A model generated the notes under the pieces. It ran no database searches. It was given only the letters and a program-made list of their open reading frames with translations, and was not told where the DNA came from. The translations under genes were made by a program, and so were the position numbers. This document shows, piece by piece, positions 18,328-27,454 of a stretch of 64,000 bases of DNA. Source of the DNA: Synergistaceae bacterium (lineage in GTDB: Bacteria > Synergistota > Synergistia > Synergistales > Aminobacteriaceae). The stretch covers positions 62,001 through 126,000 of the forward strand of contig JAFSWZ010000034.1 in NCBI GenBank assembly GCA_017450125.1, written 5' to 3'. Position 1 is the stretch's first letter; every line of letters starts with the position of its first letter.

Positions 18328-18996
18328 ATGAAGGCACTATTTGTAAACGGGTCGCCGCGAAAGAACTGGAACACCTACAAGATGTTAGCAAGCGCGATGC
18401 GGGGAGCTACGGACGCAGGAGCAGAGTGCGAGCTGGTGAATCTCTATGAGCTTCAGCCGTTCAGAGGGTGCATAAGCTGTTTTGCGTGCAAGGTCAAGAA
18501 CTCGAAGACTAACGGACTGTGTGCGGTGAGGGACAGTTTGAGGCCGGTGCTCGAGAAAGCGTTAGCCAGTGATGTTATTGTTGTGGGAACGCCGGTATAC
18601 TTCAGCCGTGCTACAGGAGTGGCGTATTCATTCCTTGAGCGTCTGATGTTCCCTGTGCTGAGCTATAAGGGTGAAGGTGAAGCGGGGATATTGGGCAAGA
18701 CGATTCAGACGGCCATGATCTACACGATGGGCTATCCCAATGAAGAAGGCATCAAGAAGTTCGGCTACTTCGAGATGTTCAGGGAAAACAGCAGGTTCAT
18801 GGAACAACTGTTCGGGACGTGCGAAACTCTTTACGCGTACAACACATACCAGTTTGCGGACTACTCGCGCTATGATGTCATGGAAGGCATCGAATCAATG
18901 AAGGCCAAGTGGCGCGAGGAACATTTCCCCGAAGACCTCAAGAAGGCGTATGAGCTCGGCAAACGTTTAGCAGAGAAAGCAGGAGGTATAGCATGA
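18328..18996 (+). CDS. Flavodoxin-fold NAD(P)H-dependent FMN reductase-like protein, copy 1
   Basis: 222 residues. It starts MKALFVNGSPRKNWNTYKML, the phosphate-binding loop of the flavodoxin-like NADPH-dependent FMN reductase family, and has GCISCFACK with Cys residues typical of the iron-sulfur-flavoprotein-like branch. SDVIVVGTPVYFSRATG is the flavin-contact region. It overlaps copy 2 by 4 bases (ATGA), so the two are translated together. Probably a cytoplasmic flavin-dependent reductase; the substrate is unknown. A six-G ribosome site lies just upstream. Confidence 0.85.
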   Translation: MKALFVNGSPRKNWNTYKMLASAMRGATDAGAECELVNLYELQPFRGCISCFACKVKNSKTNGLCAVRDSLRPVLEKALASDVIVVGTPVYFSRATGVAYSFLERLMFPVLSYKGEGEAGILGKTIQTAMIYTMGYPNEEGIKKFGYFEMFRENSRFMEQLFGTCETLYAYNTYQFADYSRYDVMEGIESMKAKWREEHFPEDLKKAYELGKRLAEKAGGIA

Positions 18997-19664
18997 AGGC
19001 ATTATTCATCAACGGAAGCCCGCGCAAGAACTGGAACACACACAAGATGCTTGAAGAAGCTATGCATGGTGCGGCAGATGCGGGAGCTGAGTGCGAGCTG
19101 GTTCACCTGTACGATTTGAGCTTCAAGGGCTGCATGTCATGTTTCGCGTGCAAGCTCAAGGGCAGCAAGACTAACGGGCTGTGCGTGATCCGCGACTCGT
19201 TGAGGCCGGTGCTGGAGAAGGCATTAGCGAGTGATGTCATCATCATGGGAAGCCCTGTGTACTTCAGCTATCCTACGGGAATGTTCAGGCTGTTCATCGA
19301 GAGACTGTTATTCCCGATAATGAGCTACAGCATTAACCCCGACGGAACGAGACCGCGCGCGATAGACAGGACGATATACTCCGGCATAATCTACACGATG
19401 AACTGCACGGAGGATTTTGCCCCGAAGGTGCACTACCCCGAACTTCTCGCGCCTAATGCTGATGCCTGCGAAAGGGTGCTGGGGTACTGCGAGACGTTAT
19501 GCGCGTATAACACGTACCAGTTCGCGGACTATTCACGGTATGAGGCTAACATGTTCAGCGAGCCGGACAAAGCAGAATACAGGGAGAAGGTTTTTCCTGA
19601 GGATCTGCGGAAGGCTCACGAGCTCGGGAAGCGTCTTGCGGAGAAGGCTGCAGCACAGAACTGA
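18993..19664 (+). CDS. Flavodoxin-fold NAD(P)H-dependent FMN reductase-like protein, copy 2
   Basis: 223 residues, a close paralogue of the preceding gene: same MKALFINGSPRKNWNTHKML start, GCMSCFACK, RDSLRPVLEKALASDVI, and the tail YNTYQFADYSRYE. The copies differ most in the middle (about 120-170), which may set substrate choice. They may work as a heterodimer. Its last 110 bases overlap the convergent LysR gene, a long overlap. Confidence 0.85.
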   Translation: MKALFINGSPRKNWNTHKMLEEAMHGAADAGAECELVHLYDLSFKGCMSCFACKLKGSKTNGLCVIRDSLRPVLEKALASDVIIMGSPVYFSYPTGMFRLFIERLLFPIMSYSINPDGTRPRAIDRTIYSGIIYTMNCTEDFAPKVHYPELLAPNADACERVLGYCETLCAYNTYQFADYSRYEANMFSEPDKAEYREKVFPEDLRKAHELGKRLAEKAAAQN

Positions 19665-20571
19665 ACACGCCGATGAATGCCCGGACAGCCTTAGAGGTGT
19701 ATTCCCGTCTGGGCAGCACTCCATAAAACGCCCTCTCTGTTACATCAGAATCTATCCTGTAGAACCTCAGTCCATCATCCCCGCGCTGTATCATCCTGTC
19801 GCTGATGAACGCCGCCCCGAAATTCGCGCCGGCCAAGTGATACGATGTCGCAAGCTGTGCAATCTCGAGCTTTATTCGCGGAGTTATGCCCGCCTCCTGA
19901 AAGATAGTCAGCGCACGGTCATGAAGGTTGTTCCCCTCCGACAAGATAACGTACTCCAGCCCGTTCATTGCCTCAGCGGGAATCGCAGGACAGTCCGCCT
20001 GAAGATGCTTCCCCTCTATCACGTCCTCAGCACTCAGTGCGCACGGAAGATTCATCCTTAACGGAGACACCGCCAGCAGTATGTGATCCTTGAACGCCGG
20101 AATATGCTCAAAGTTATTGATTATGTCCTCCCTGCACGAAAACGTGAGGTCAATCAATCGTTCTTCCAGCATCTCCGCAAGTTCCGCCGAGCTGGCTTCG
20201 ACGAGCTCAAGCCTTATGCCGGGATATTCCGCGCTGAAAGTCGCCATAGCTTCAGGAAGAATATACGCGTTGATGTAGTGAGACCCTCCGATGCAGAGGC
20301 TTCCTGCTCTAAGTTCGTGAATGTCGTGAATCTGATTCGTCATGTCCTCTTCGAGAGCAAGCATCTTCTCTACCGCATCAACGTAAATCTTTCCGGCTTC
20401 CGTAAGGCTTACAGGTCTTGTGCTTCTGTCAAACAACGCCATTCCTATCGAGGCTTCGACCTTCTTGACGGCCATGCTCAAAGCAGGCTGTGTGATGTAG
20501 AGGTTTTCCGCCGCCCTCGAAAAACTTCCGGCCTTGTAGATTGCGTAGATGTATTCCAGCTCCTGCTGCAT
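19555..20571 (-). CDS. LysR-family transcriptional regulator
   Basis: 338 residues. The N-terminal winged helix reads YAIYKAGSFSRAAENLYITQ then PALSMAVKKVEASIGMALFD. The effector domain follows (LRAGSLCIGGSHYINAYILP). The C-terminus extends some 35 residues beyond the usual end (AFIGVFSS) into a Pro/Ser-rich tail that overlaps the FMN-reductase gene by 110 bases. It is divergent from the UxaA-type genes and probably controls them through the ATAA-N7-TTAT site between. The inducer is unknown. Confidence 0.9.
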   Translation of the reverse strand: MQQELEYIYAIYKAGSFSRAAENLYITQPALSMAVKKVEASIGMALFDRSTRPVSLTEAGKIYVDAVEKMLALEEDMTNQIHDIHELRAGSLCIGGSHYINAYILPEAMATFSAEYPGIRLELVEASSAELAEMLEERLIDLTFSCREDIINNFEHIPAFKDHILLAVSPLRMNLPCALSAEDVIEGKHLQADCPAIPAEAMNGLEYVILSEGNNLHDRALTIFQEAGITPRIKLEIAQLATSYHLAGANFGAAFISDRMIQRGDDGLRFYRIDSDVTERAFYGVLPRREYTSKAVRAFIGVFSSVLQPSPQDASRAREPSADPQEKPSPCILLCPAR

Positions 20572-20603
20572 TATAACTCTCCCTTATTCCCGCATAATTA
20601 ATG

Positions 20604-20618
20604 ATAATTGGAATTTAT
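20604..20618. promoter_or_regulatory. Putative LysR operator
   Basis: ATAATTGGAATTTAT is an interrupted palindrome, ATAA-N7-TTAT, of the T-N11-A type bound by LysR regulators. It lies between the divergent LysR gene and the UxaA-type operon. Confidence 0.5.
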
Positions 20619-20686
20619 GCACGGACAATATTAACATAAGCTCATCCACAAACAAACCAGACAACAAAACTTGAGGGGGTCAACTC

Positions 20687-21004
20687 ATGAAGATTAACGC
20701 GCTCCTTATCGATGACATTGACAACGTAGTTACGTGCGTTGCTGATGTTCCGGCGGGGTCGGAAGTGTGCTACAGGAAGGGTGATGAACTTCTGAGCCTC
20801 AGAGCTGAGGAGGACATTCCTTACTGCCACAAGATAGCACTGAAGGATTTTGCGGAGGGCGACGAGGTCATCAAGTACGGCGAGTCTCTTGGCCGGACTA
20901 CGGAAGCAGTGAAGACGGGGCACAGGCTGTGGGATAAGAACATGCGGAGTGTTCCGAGAGATTACGACAGCGAGTTTGTCGAGATAACAGGAGGTAACGG
21001 CTAA
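20687..21004 (+). CDS. UxaA-family small subunit (SAF domain)
   Basis: 105 residues forming a SAF domain like the N-terminal part of altronate/galactarate dehydratase or the small subunit of sulfolactate sulfo-lyase. Marks are DNVVTCVADVPAG, EDIPYCHKIALKDFAEGDEV and YGESLGRTTEAVKTGHRLWD. Family members act as a metal-dependent lyase with the large subunit. Its stop overlaps the next ATG by one base. The substrate cannot be read from sequence. Confidence 0.85.
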   Translation: MKINALLIDDIDNVVTCVADVPAGSEVCYRKGDELLSLRAEEDIPYCHKIALKDFAEGDEVIKYGESLGRTTEAVKTGHRLWDKNMRSVPRDYDSEFVEITGGNG

Positions 21005-22164
21005 TGCAGTTCTGGGGGTACAAGAGAAGCGAGGGCAGGGCAGGAATCAGGAATCACATTCTTATTCTTCCGACGTGCGTCTGTGGTTCGGAGTCAGCCC
21101 GCATAGTCGCCAGCCAGGTGCGCGGTGCGGTCAACATCGTCTTCAACACGGGATGCTCTGACGTTCAAGCGAATACCGACATGAGCCAGAAGGTACTCAC
21201 GGGCTTTGCGTGCAACCCCAACGTGTGGGGAGTGGTGATTATCGGTCTGGGCTGCGAGACCGTAGGGCACAAACAGCTGCGCGAGAAGATTCAGGCCATG
21301 ACGAAGAAGCCGGTTGTGTCGTTCGGGATTCAGGAGGAAGGCGGAACGCTCAAGACGATAGAGAAGGCTGTACGTGCGGCGCGTGAGATGGCGGCTCAGG
21401 CAGGACTTCAGCAGAAGGAACTGTGCGACATCTCGGAGCTTCTGCTGGGGATTGAGTGCGGGGGCAGCGATGCAACGAGCGGACTTGCCAGCAATCCTGC
21501 AGTGGGTGAACTTAGTGATCTGCTTGTGGACATGGGAGCATCAACAATGATGAGCGAGTCCATCGAGTGGATAGGCGGCGAGCATGTCCTTGCGAAACGT
21601 GCGGCAACCCCTGAGATTCACAACCAGATTATACAGGTCTGCAAGGATTACGAGGCTCATCTTCTGGCGGCGGGTCAGGACTGCAGAGCAGGACAGCCCA
21701 CACCCGGCAACAAGGCAGGCGGACTCTCGACGCTCGACGAGAAGAGTCTCGGATGCATCCGCAAGGGCGGGACTCGTCCCATCGTTGAGGTCCTCGAACA
21801 GGCGGCACGTCCCACGAAGCGCGGAGCTGTTGTGATGGACACGGCGGGTTTCGACATCTCGTCAATCACCTCAATGGTTGCTGGAGGGTGCAACGCAGTA
21901 ATCTTCACGACCGGCAGAGGAACTCCGACGGGCAACGCGATAGTTCCCGTGCTGAAGGTTACAGCGAACGCGAGGACGTATCAGGCGATGGAGGACAACA
22001 TGGACGTAGACCTGAGCGCAATAATCTCCGGCGAGAAGACATACAAGGAGATGGGGCGTGAGCTTGTCGACGTAATTCACGAGGTCTGCAACGGCAGGCT
22101 GACGAAGGCAGAGGCATACGGTTTCAGTGATATAGCAGTAGATCACGTGTGCAGGTTCGTATAG
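21004..22164 (+). CDS. UxaA-family large subunit (altronate dehydratase / sulfolactate lyase type)
   Basis: 386 residues matching the catalytic C-terminal part of UxaA/GarD: WGYKRSEGRAGIRNHILILP, NTGCSDVQANTD, GLGCETVGHKQL, GIECGGSDATSGLASNPAVG and FTTGRGTPTGNAIVPVLKV. The family removes water or sulfite from hydroxy-acids such as altronate, galactarate, or sulfolactate. The split into two genes and the neighbouring C4-dicarboxylate-type symporter favour a small anionic substrate. No other hexuronate genes are nearby. Confidence 0.85.
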   Translation: MQFWGYKRSEGRAGIRNHILILPTCVCGSESARIVASQVRGAVNIVFNTGCSDVQANTDMSQKVLTGFACNPNVWGVVIIGLGCETVGHKQLREKIQAMTKKPVVSFGIQEEGGTLKTIEKAVRAAREMAAQAGLQQKELCDISELLLGIECGGSDATSGLASNPAVGELSDLLVDMGASTMMSESIEWIGGEHVLAKRAATPEIHNQIIQVCKDYEAHLLAAGQDCRAGQPTPGNKAGGLSTLDEKSLGCIRKGGTRPIVEVLEQAARPTKRGAVVMDTAGFDISSITSMVAGGCNAVIFTTGRGTPTGNAIVPVLKVTANARTYQAMEDNMDVDLSAIISGEKTYKEMGRELVDVIHEVCNGRLTKAEAYGFSDIAVDHVCRFV

Positions 22165-22180
22165 AGGAGGAATAAGAATT

Positions 22181-23398
22181 ATGGGATATATCTTCAAGCC
22201 GTGGCGCAATTGGAGTTTGTTCACAAGAATAATGATAGGGTTTGTTCTGGGTATAGTTGTCGGACTGTTCTGGGGGCCGGGTGCAAAAGCTCTTAACCCT
22301 CTCGGGACAATCTTGACCCGTCTGCTCACAATGGTAGTTGCTCCGCTGGTGCTGTGCCTTCTTGTGTGCGCGGCAGCAGATGTCGGCGACGGAAAGAAGC
22401 TCGGACGAATGGGCATCAAGACCGTTGTATGCTTCCTGCTCAGCACGGCAATAGCAATCGTGTTAGGCCTCGTAACCTCGAACATTATCGGTGTCGGAAC
22501 GGGAGTAACTATCCAGCAGACGACACAGGCAGTTTCCAAAGCAAAAGAAGTATCGATGCTGGACACCCTGATTAACATTATCCCCAACAACCCCTTTGAG
22601 GCACTCTCGAAGCAGAACCTTCTGCAGATAATATTCTTCGCGCTGATACTGGGCTTCTCGCTGATGAAGATCGGCGAACCGGCCAAGCCCCTGCTCGACA
22701 TGTTCAGGGCGGGACAGGAAGCCATGAAGGAGATCACCAACATAGTGCTTGAGTTCACGCCTTACGGGGTGTTCGGACTTATGGCTAACGTAGTCGGGAG
22801 CAACGGCCCGGAGATTCTGATACCGTACATCAAGGCGATTGCGGCAATGTACATCGCGGGTGCAATCTATGTAATCATTGTTCAGGCAGGAATCATGGTC
22901 GGAGTAATCGGCAGGGTCAACCCCTTCAAGTTCCTTAAGACGATGAAGGAAGCTATGGCGTTCGTGTTCGCGACATGCTCGAGCGTTGCTACGATACCGC
23001 TGAACCTCGAATGCACGAAGAGGCTGGGAGTTGACGACGAGACTGCTAACTTCGTGATACCTTTCGGGGCAGTGATGAACATGAACGGCACGGCAATCTA
23101 TGAGGCGGTTGCGGTAGTGTTCACGGCACAGATTTTCGGGATTGAGCTTGGCTTCACTCAGCAGGTTATGATTATGCTCACGGCTACTCTTGCTTCAATC
23201 GGGACGGCAGGTATCCCGGGCTCAGGACTCGTGATGCTTACGATAGTGCTTTCTTCGGTGAATCTTCCGATGGAGGCTATAGGTCTTCTCGCAGGGATTG
23301 ACCGCATCCTCAACATGGGACGCGTTATCCCGAACATTGTCGGTGATGCTGCAAGTGCGGTGATAGTCTCGCGTACAGAAGGAACGTTCAAGGATTAA
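22181..23398 (+). CDS. Dicarboxylate/amino acid:cation symporter (SDF/DAACS family)
   Basis: 405 residues with the SDF architecture: TM helices from RIMIGFVLGIVVGLFWGPGA onward. The first re-entrant loop is a Ser-rich CSSVATIPLNLEC, and the NMNGTAIYEAVAVVF segment is the cation/substrate-binding TM7 NMDGT-like motif. GTAGIPGSGLVMLTIVL is the second re-entrant loop. It imports an anionic acid with Na+ or H+. It is 16 bases after the UxaA-type large subunit and likely brings in its substrate. GAGGAGG lies just before ATG. Confidence 0.92.
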   Translation: MGYIFKPWRNWSLFTRIMIGFVLGIVVGLFWGPGAKALNPLGTILTRLLTMVVAPLVLCLLVCAAADVGDGKKLGRMGIKTVVCFLLSTAIAIVLGLVTSNIIGVGTGVTIQQTTQAVSKAKEVSMLDTLINIIPNNPFEALSKQNLLQIIFFALILGFSLMKIGEPAKPLLDMFRAGQEAMKEITNIVLEFTPYGVFGLMANVVGSNGPEILIPYIKAIAAMYIAGAIYVIIVQAGIMVGVIGRVNPFKFLKTMKEAMAFVFATCSSVATIPLNLECTKRLGVDDETANFVIPFGAVMNMNGTAIYEAVAVVFTAQIFGIELGFTQQVMIMLTATLASIGTAGIPGSGLVMLTIVLSSVNLPMEAIGLLAGIDRILNMGRVIPNIVGDAASAVIVSRTEGTFKD

Positions 23399-23403
23399 GC
23401 ACA

Positions 23404-23446
23404 GAAAAAAAATTATCCCCCCTCGATGCTGAAGGGGGATTTTGTT
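23404..23446. terminator. Bidirectional hairpin terminator
   Basis: ATCCCCC (23415-23421) pairs with GGGGGAT (23434-23440). A T-rich run follows on the plus strand, and on the minus strand the flanking A run gives T. It ends both the symporter operon and the convergent Synergist-CTERM gene. Confidence 0.8.
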
Positions 23447-23454
23447 CTGCGTTA

Positions 23455-25221
23455 TTACCTGCCGGACTTCCTGAATGCCATAACTCCGAGAAGTAGCAGG
23501 CTCATAATTCCCAGACCTGATTCACAGCCGCCGCCGCCTTCTGATTCTCCAGCGTCATTATTATTGTTGGGGGCTGGAGGCGTTGGGTTGTCGTTGGTGT
23601 TGTTATTGCCGTTAGTGTCTCCATCGTTGCTGTTACCGTCGTTATCTCCGTTGTTGCTGTCGCCGTCTGTGTCGGTGTTGTCAGGGACATTAGGAGTTGT
23701 GCTCTTCGCCTGAACCTTAAGCGTAAACTCTTTCGTTGCTGGTGCGCCGGATGCCGGGCTTGCCTTGACGGTGAAGGTGTAGTCTCCTGCAGTTTTCGGT
23801 GTGCCCGAGATTGTGCCTGTATTTCTGTCGAGGCTCAGGCCTTCGGGAAGGGTTGTGCTGTTGGTGAGCGACCACACGACCGCAGAGCTGGAGTCAGTCG
23901 TGAGGGTTGCGGAGTAGGGTGATTCTGCTGTAGCGTCTGGGAGTGAAAATGTTGTGATGGAGATGCTTGCGCCGACCTTGATACAGCCTTCCTCGCTGGG
24001 GACACCCTGAGCGTTGTTGCCGATGCCGTGTTCTGCGGAGGAGTAGCGGTTGTTGCTGATGGTGTAGGATGCCGCGTCGAGTTTGCCGACGACTCCGCCC
24101 ATGTTGGGAACGTCGCCCGAGATTGTGGCGTAGGACTGGTTGTTGCGGACGGTGGAGGCGTTCATGAGGCCGACTATGCCGCCGATGCCTTCTGCCGTTG
24201 TGTCGCCGGAGACGGTAACGAGAGAGGATACATCACAGCTTTCGAGGAGTGTTGACTCGCCGATACGTCCTGCGATTCCGCCTGATGCGTAACGGCCTGC
24301 TATAATACTCATTGCGTTTGTATTGGCTACGATATTGTTGCTCTGGAGATTGCCGCTCTGCATGTAACCTACAATACCGCCTGCGTACTGACTGCTTGCT
24401 ACTGTTCCTGAAAACGTACAGTCCTTTATTGCCTCGAAGTTCGCAATATTGGCATAGCCAACTATTCCTCCCGCGTAGGCTGGCTGTATACCTGACGCAT
24501 AATTACGAGAATACGCATATATGCCCTCTGAAGCTGCTGTAACAGTACAATTTTCCACAGTACCGCCTGTCATGTTAGCTACAATCCCACCAGCATATCC
24601 AGGTTGATCTGAATTACCTGCGATGCCGCTTTTTATTACACCGTTAAACGTGCAGTTACTCACTAGACCGTTGGACATATTTCTCACTATACCGCCTGCG
24701 TATGTACGAATATCACCGTACCACAGATAGTATCTGCTCTCGATCGTTCCTGTGAAATCACAATTCTCAACAGAAGCTGAAGTATTTAGAGTATCAACGA
24801 CTCCAGCAGCATATCTCCCGTTAGAAGTTCCGCTTACTGTAAGGCTTCGTACAGCAAATCCCTCTGATGTGGAAACTGTCCCAAATAGTCCGGCAACATT
24901 GCTTCCCCTGTCTATATTGATATGAATCGATTTTCCGTTGCCGTCAAAGTGTCCAGTGAACGGGTGCTCTTCTGTTCCAATAGGCTCCCAGTCAGTGATA
25001 GACGATATATTCAGATTCTGAGTCAGCTTGTAGTACATATCTCCCGACTCCGTACCCGCATTCACCCTGTCCCGCAACGCAACCAGATCCGCGTTCGTGT
25101 CAATCACATACGGATCCGCCGCAGTCCCGGAATGCCCCTCGTTGTAGTACTCGGCAGACGCACAAGACGCAAGCCCGAGCACCGCAACAGCCATCAGTAC
25201 CACACGCGCAAAGTTCTTCAT
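23455..25221 (-). CDS. Synergist-CTERM-like cell-surface protein with GLUG-type repeats and Ig-like domain
   Basis: 588 residues. A signal peptide (MKNFARVVLMAVAVLGLASC) is followed by a long repetitive beta region (about 60-400) of GLUG-like repeats marked by YAGGIVGYM, YAGGIVANM, MGGVVGKL and NCTFNG. Next comes one putative Ig domain (about 410-495; LPEGLSLDRNTGTISGTP). A low-complexity Asn/Asp/Pro linker precedes a C-terminal tail of GGGGCESG, a hydrophobic helix LGIMSLLLLGVMAF, and a basic end RKSGR. That tail fits the Synergist-CTERM sorting signal, whose conserved Cys follows a Gly run. Likely surface-exposed; the ligand is unknown. The middle of the gene is visibly richer in A/T. Confidence 0.82.
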   Translation of the reverse strand: MKNFARVVLMAVAVLGLASCASAEYYNEGHSGTAADPYVIDTNADLVALRDRVNAGTESGDMYYKLTQNLNISSITDWEPIGTEEHPFTGHFDGNGKSIHINIDRGSNVAGLFGTVSTSEGFAVRSLTVSGTSNGRYAAGVVDTLNTSASVENCDFTGTIESRYYLWYGDIRTYAGGIVRNMSNGLVSNCTFNGVIKSGIAGNSDQPGYAGGIVANMTGGTVENCTVTAASEGIYAYSRNYASGIQPAYAGGIVGYANIANFEAIKDCTFSGTVASSQYAGGIVGYMQSGNLQSNNIVANTNAMSIIAGRYASGGIAGRIGESTLLESCDVSSLVTVSGDTTAEGIGGIVGLMNASTVRNNQSYATISGDVPNMGGVVGKLDAASYTISNNRYSSAEHGIGNNAQGVPSEEGCIKVGASISITTFSLPDATAESPYSATLTTDSSSAVVWSLTNSTTLPEGLSLDRNTGTISGTPKTAGDYTFTVKASPASGAPATKEFTLKVQAKSTTPNVPDNTDTDGDSNNGDNDGNSNDGDTNGNNNTNDNPTPPAPNNNNDAGESEGGGGCESGLGIMSLLLLGVMAFRKSGR

Positions 25222-25398
25222 GGTATACCTCCTGAAAAATTAAGAGTAAACAAGAATACACATGATTGCCCCCGCCTGCCTTATGGTATAATTGCAACAT
25301 AAAGCAAGGAAGACTAGAAGCCGCAAACTTCTAATCGTGTGTTCGAAAACTGGTGAAGCAATTATAACACACCTTGCTTCTTTTCTCGTCTTCTTGTT

Positions 25399-26778
25399 TT
25401 ACGCTGTCCTGAACGACGCGCGCACCTCCGTACCCTTGCTCGGTGAAGATACTATGCTCAGGTTTCCGCCCATGAGGCTCATCCTCTCGGTCATGCTCGC
25501 AAGCCCTCTGTGTCCCTCCACCCTCAAGGTCTCGGGGTTGATGTTCCCAGCGTCAAAACCCGTCCCGTTGTCGGAGATGTTCATTATCACAACGTCTTCG
25601 TTCTTGCGCAGGTACACGTCAACTTCATCCGCTCCGCCGTGCCGTACCGCATTAGACACAGCCTCCTGAATTATCCTCAGGATTGAGAGTATGCGTTCAT
25701 TGTCGATGTCGAGTTCTCTTATTCCGTCGTCGAAGTCCGCAATCACCGAAATATCATAGACCTGCGACAGCCTCTCTACCAGCTCCGTAACAGCCTCCGC
25801 AAACCCCAAGTCCATCCACGGGGGAGCAAGTTCATCACACAGCGAACGGAGTTCACGCACGACACTTTTCGCGATGATTTCCGCGCGCTTTATCCGTGCT
25901 CCTGTGGAGTCCTCGTCGTCAATCGCCATGTGAATCTGTTGCAGCAACGCCGTAATGTCCTGAAGCGGCCCGTCGTGAATCTCACGTGCCATGTCCATAC
26001 GTTCCTGCTCCTGCGCGCGCACAACGTCTTTCACGTAGCTGTTCCTGAGAGCATCACGCTCGATTGCCGCCTGAGATGAGCGTACAAGCGCATTATGTAC
26101 ACGCTCAATCTCCATGATCGCGCCTTCCGCGAGCTCGTCGGGTACGTCCTTCCCGAGCGTCATGTTGTCGATCTCCGCAACGAGGGACTGAAGCGGAATC
26201 ACCAGCCTGCTCCAGAGAATCCTTATCGCCGCGAAACTTGCCAGCGTGATAATCATTATCAGCACGGGCCACAGCCTTACGACGCTCACGAGTCCGCCGA
26301 GAAGGTTAGTCCACGAGACAGCCGCGATGACGTAGCCTCCGCTCGGCCTCTTCACGGGGTAGACTGCGAGCGTGTAATGTGCTCCCTGCTTGTCGTCAAT
26401 CTTTATGGCTTTGCCGATGGGAAGGTCAGGCTTCCAGATTGTGGCGATGTTCATTGCGCCGGGCGAAGCCAGAATCACTTTGCCGTTGTGGTCAGTCAGG
26501 GCAACCCAGCCCGGAATCGACGGCCCCCACGAGAAGAACGGATACCGCGTGAAATCACTCAGCATCTGGAACGTCCACGAGTCCGAATCACTGCTGAGGT
26601 GATAGCTCATGCTTTCGGCCAAGTCCTGAACGTAGGAGCTCACGGCGGCTTCCATCGCGCTCTCCTGATTGACCATTCCGGCGACAGCGACAATGACAAC
26701 TGCGGCGGAAGGAAGTATCAGAGCGCAAAGCAAAAAGGCCAGGAAGTGAGATCTTGGCCTTGTGAAGAAATCAAGCAT
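25399..26778 (-). CDS. Sensor histidine kinase, NarX/DegS (HisKA_3) type
   Basis: 459 residues. Layout: a first membrane helix (about 13-33), an extracytoplasmic sensing part (35-165), a second helix (about 168-190), a HAMP-like linker, then the HisKA_3 phosphoacceptor helix AREIHDGPLQDITALLQQI. The HATPase domain shows IIQEAVSNAVRHG and ISDNGTGFD, and ends near HRGLASMTERMSLMGGNLSI. It phosphorylates the response regulator encoded 8 bases upstream. The signal is unknown. Confidence 0.93.
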   Translation of the reverse strand: MLDFFTRPRSHFLAFLLCALILPSAAVVIVAVAGMVNQESAMEAAVSSYVQDLAESMSYHLSSDSDSWTFQMLSDFTRYPFFSWGPSIPGWVALTDHNGKVILASPGAMNIATIWKPDLPIGKAIKIDDKQGAHYTLAVYPVKRPSGGYVIAAVSWTNLLGGLVSVVRLWPVLIMIITLASFAAIRILWSRLVIPLQSLVAEIDNMTLGKDVPDELAEGAIMEIERVHNALVRSSQAAIERDALRNSYVKDVVRAQEQERMDMAREIHDGPLQDITALLQQIHMAIDDEDSTGARIKRAEIIAKSVVRELRSLCDELAPPWMDLGFAEAVTELVERLSQVYDISVIADFDDGIRELDIDNERILSILRIIQEAVSNAVRHGGADEVDVYLRKNEDVVIMNISDNGTGFDAGNINPETLRVEGHRGLASMTERMSLMGGNLSIVSSPSKGTEVRASFRTA

Positions 26779-26785
26779 AAAGCTC

Positions 26786-27427
26786 TTAGTCGTCCTCTAA
26801 GAGTTCCTCGAGGGTAACGACTCCGTACTTGAGGGCTAACAGTAATGCTTCGGTCTTGTTCCGGCTTCCCAGCTTGTCGTATATCGAGGCAAGATGAGTC
26901 TGTACGGTGCGCTCGCTGATGAATAACTTTTTGGCGACTTCCTTGCTGGAGAGCCCCTTTGCGGCCAGAAGCAGCACTTCACGTTCCCTCACGGATAACT
27001 GCTCGGGGATAAAGTCCTGCTCGCCCATCACTGAGGCGACTTCCGGGTCAAGGTACAGTCCGCCCTTCGCGACAGTGTTAATCGCCGTAGTGAGTTCCTT
27101 CGGGCTCACGGTCTTAAGGACGAAGCCGCGTGCTCCTGCCCTGAGGGAAGCTATGACGTACTGCTGGGCATCGTACGATGTGAGCATCAGCACGGCAGTC
27201 GGGAGTCCCTCGTTCTTGACCTTCTGCGCTACAGTAACGCCGTCAAGGCCGGGCATTCTGATGTCCAGAAGGGCAACGTCAGGCTTGAGCTCCTGCAGGA
27301 GTTCCCACGCTCTTATTCCGTCCTCAGCATCAGCGACAAGCTCAAAGGTAGGTTCGCGCCTCACAAATTCACCGATGCCCGAGCGGGTCAGAGGGTGGTC
27401 ATCGGCGAGCAAAATTCTTACAGCCAT
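26786..27427 (-). CDS. NarL/LuxR-family response regulator
   Basis: 213 residues. The receiver domain has ILLADDHPLTRSG, phospho-acceptor Asp in DVALLDIRMPGLDG, and TSYD/K residues. The DNA-binding HTH is LSVREREVLLLAAKG and ISERTVQTHLASIYDKLG. It is the partner of the adjacent histidine kinase. It sits between the HD gene (27-base gap) and the kinase, in one transcript. Its target genes cannot be seen. Confidence 0.94.
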   Translation of the reverse strand: MAVRILLADDHPLTRSGIGEFVRREPTFELVADAEDGIRAWELLQELKPDVALLDIRMPGLDGVTVAQKVKNEGLPTAVLMLTSYDAQQYVIASLRAGARGFVLKTVSPKELTTAINTVAKGGLYLDPEVASVMGEQDFIPEQLSVREREVLLLAAKGLSSKEVAKKLFISERTVQTHLASIYDKLGSRNKTEALLLALKYGVVTLEELLEDD

Positions 27428-27454
27428 ATCACTACATCATCTCCTGAAAAGTTA

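Noticed and set aside
23560-23700. Simple-sequence stretch near the end of the surface-protein gene
   Set aside because: Asn/Asp/Gly/Pro-rich linker before the sorting tail; units are irregular, so slippage is less likely.
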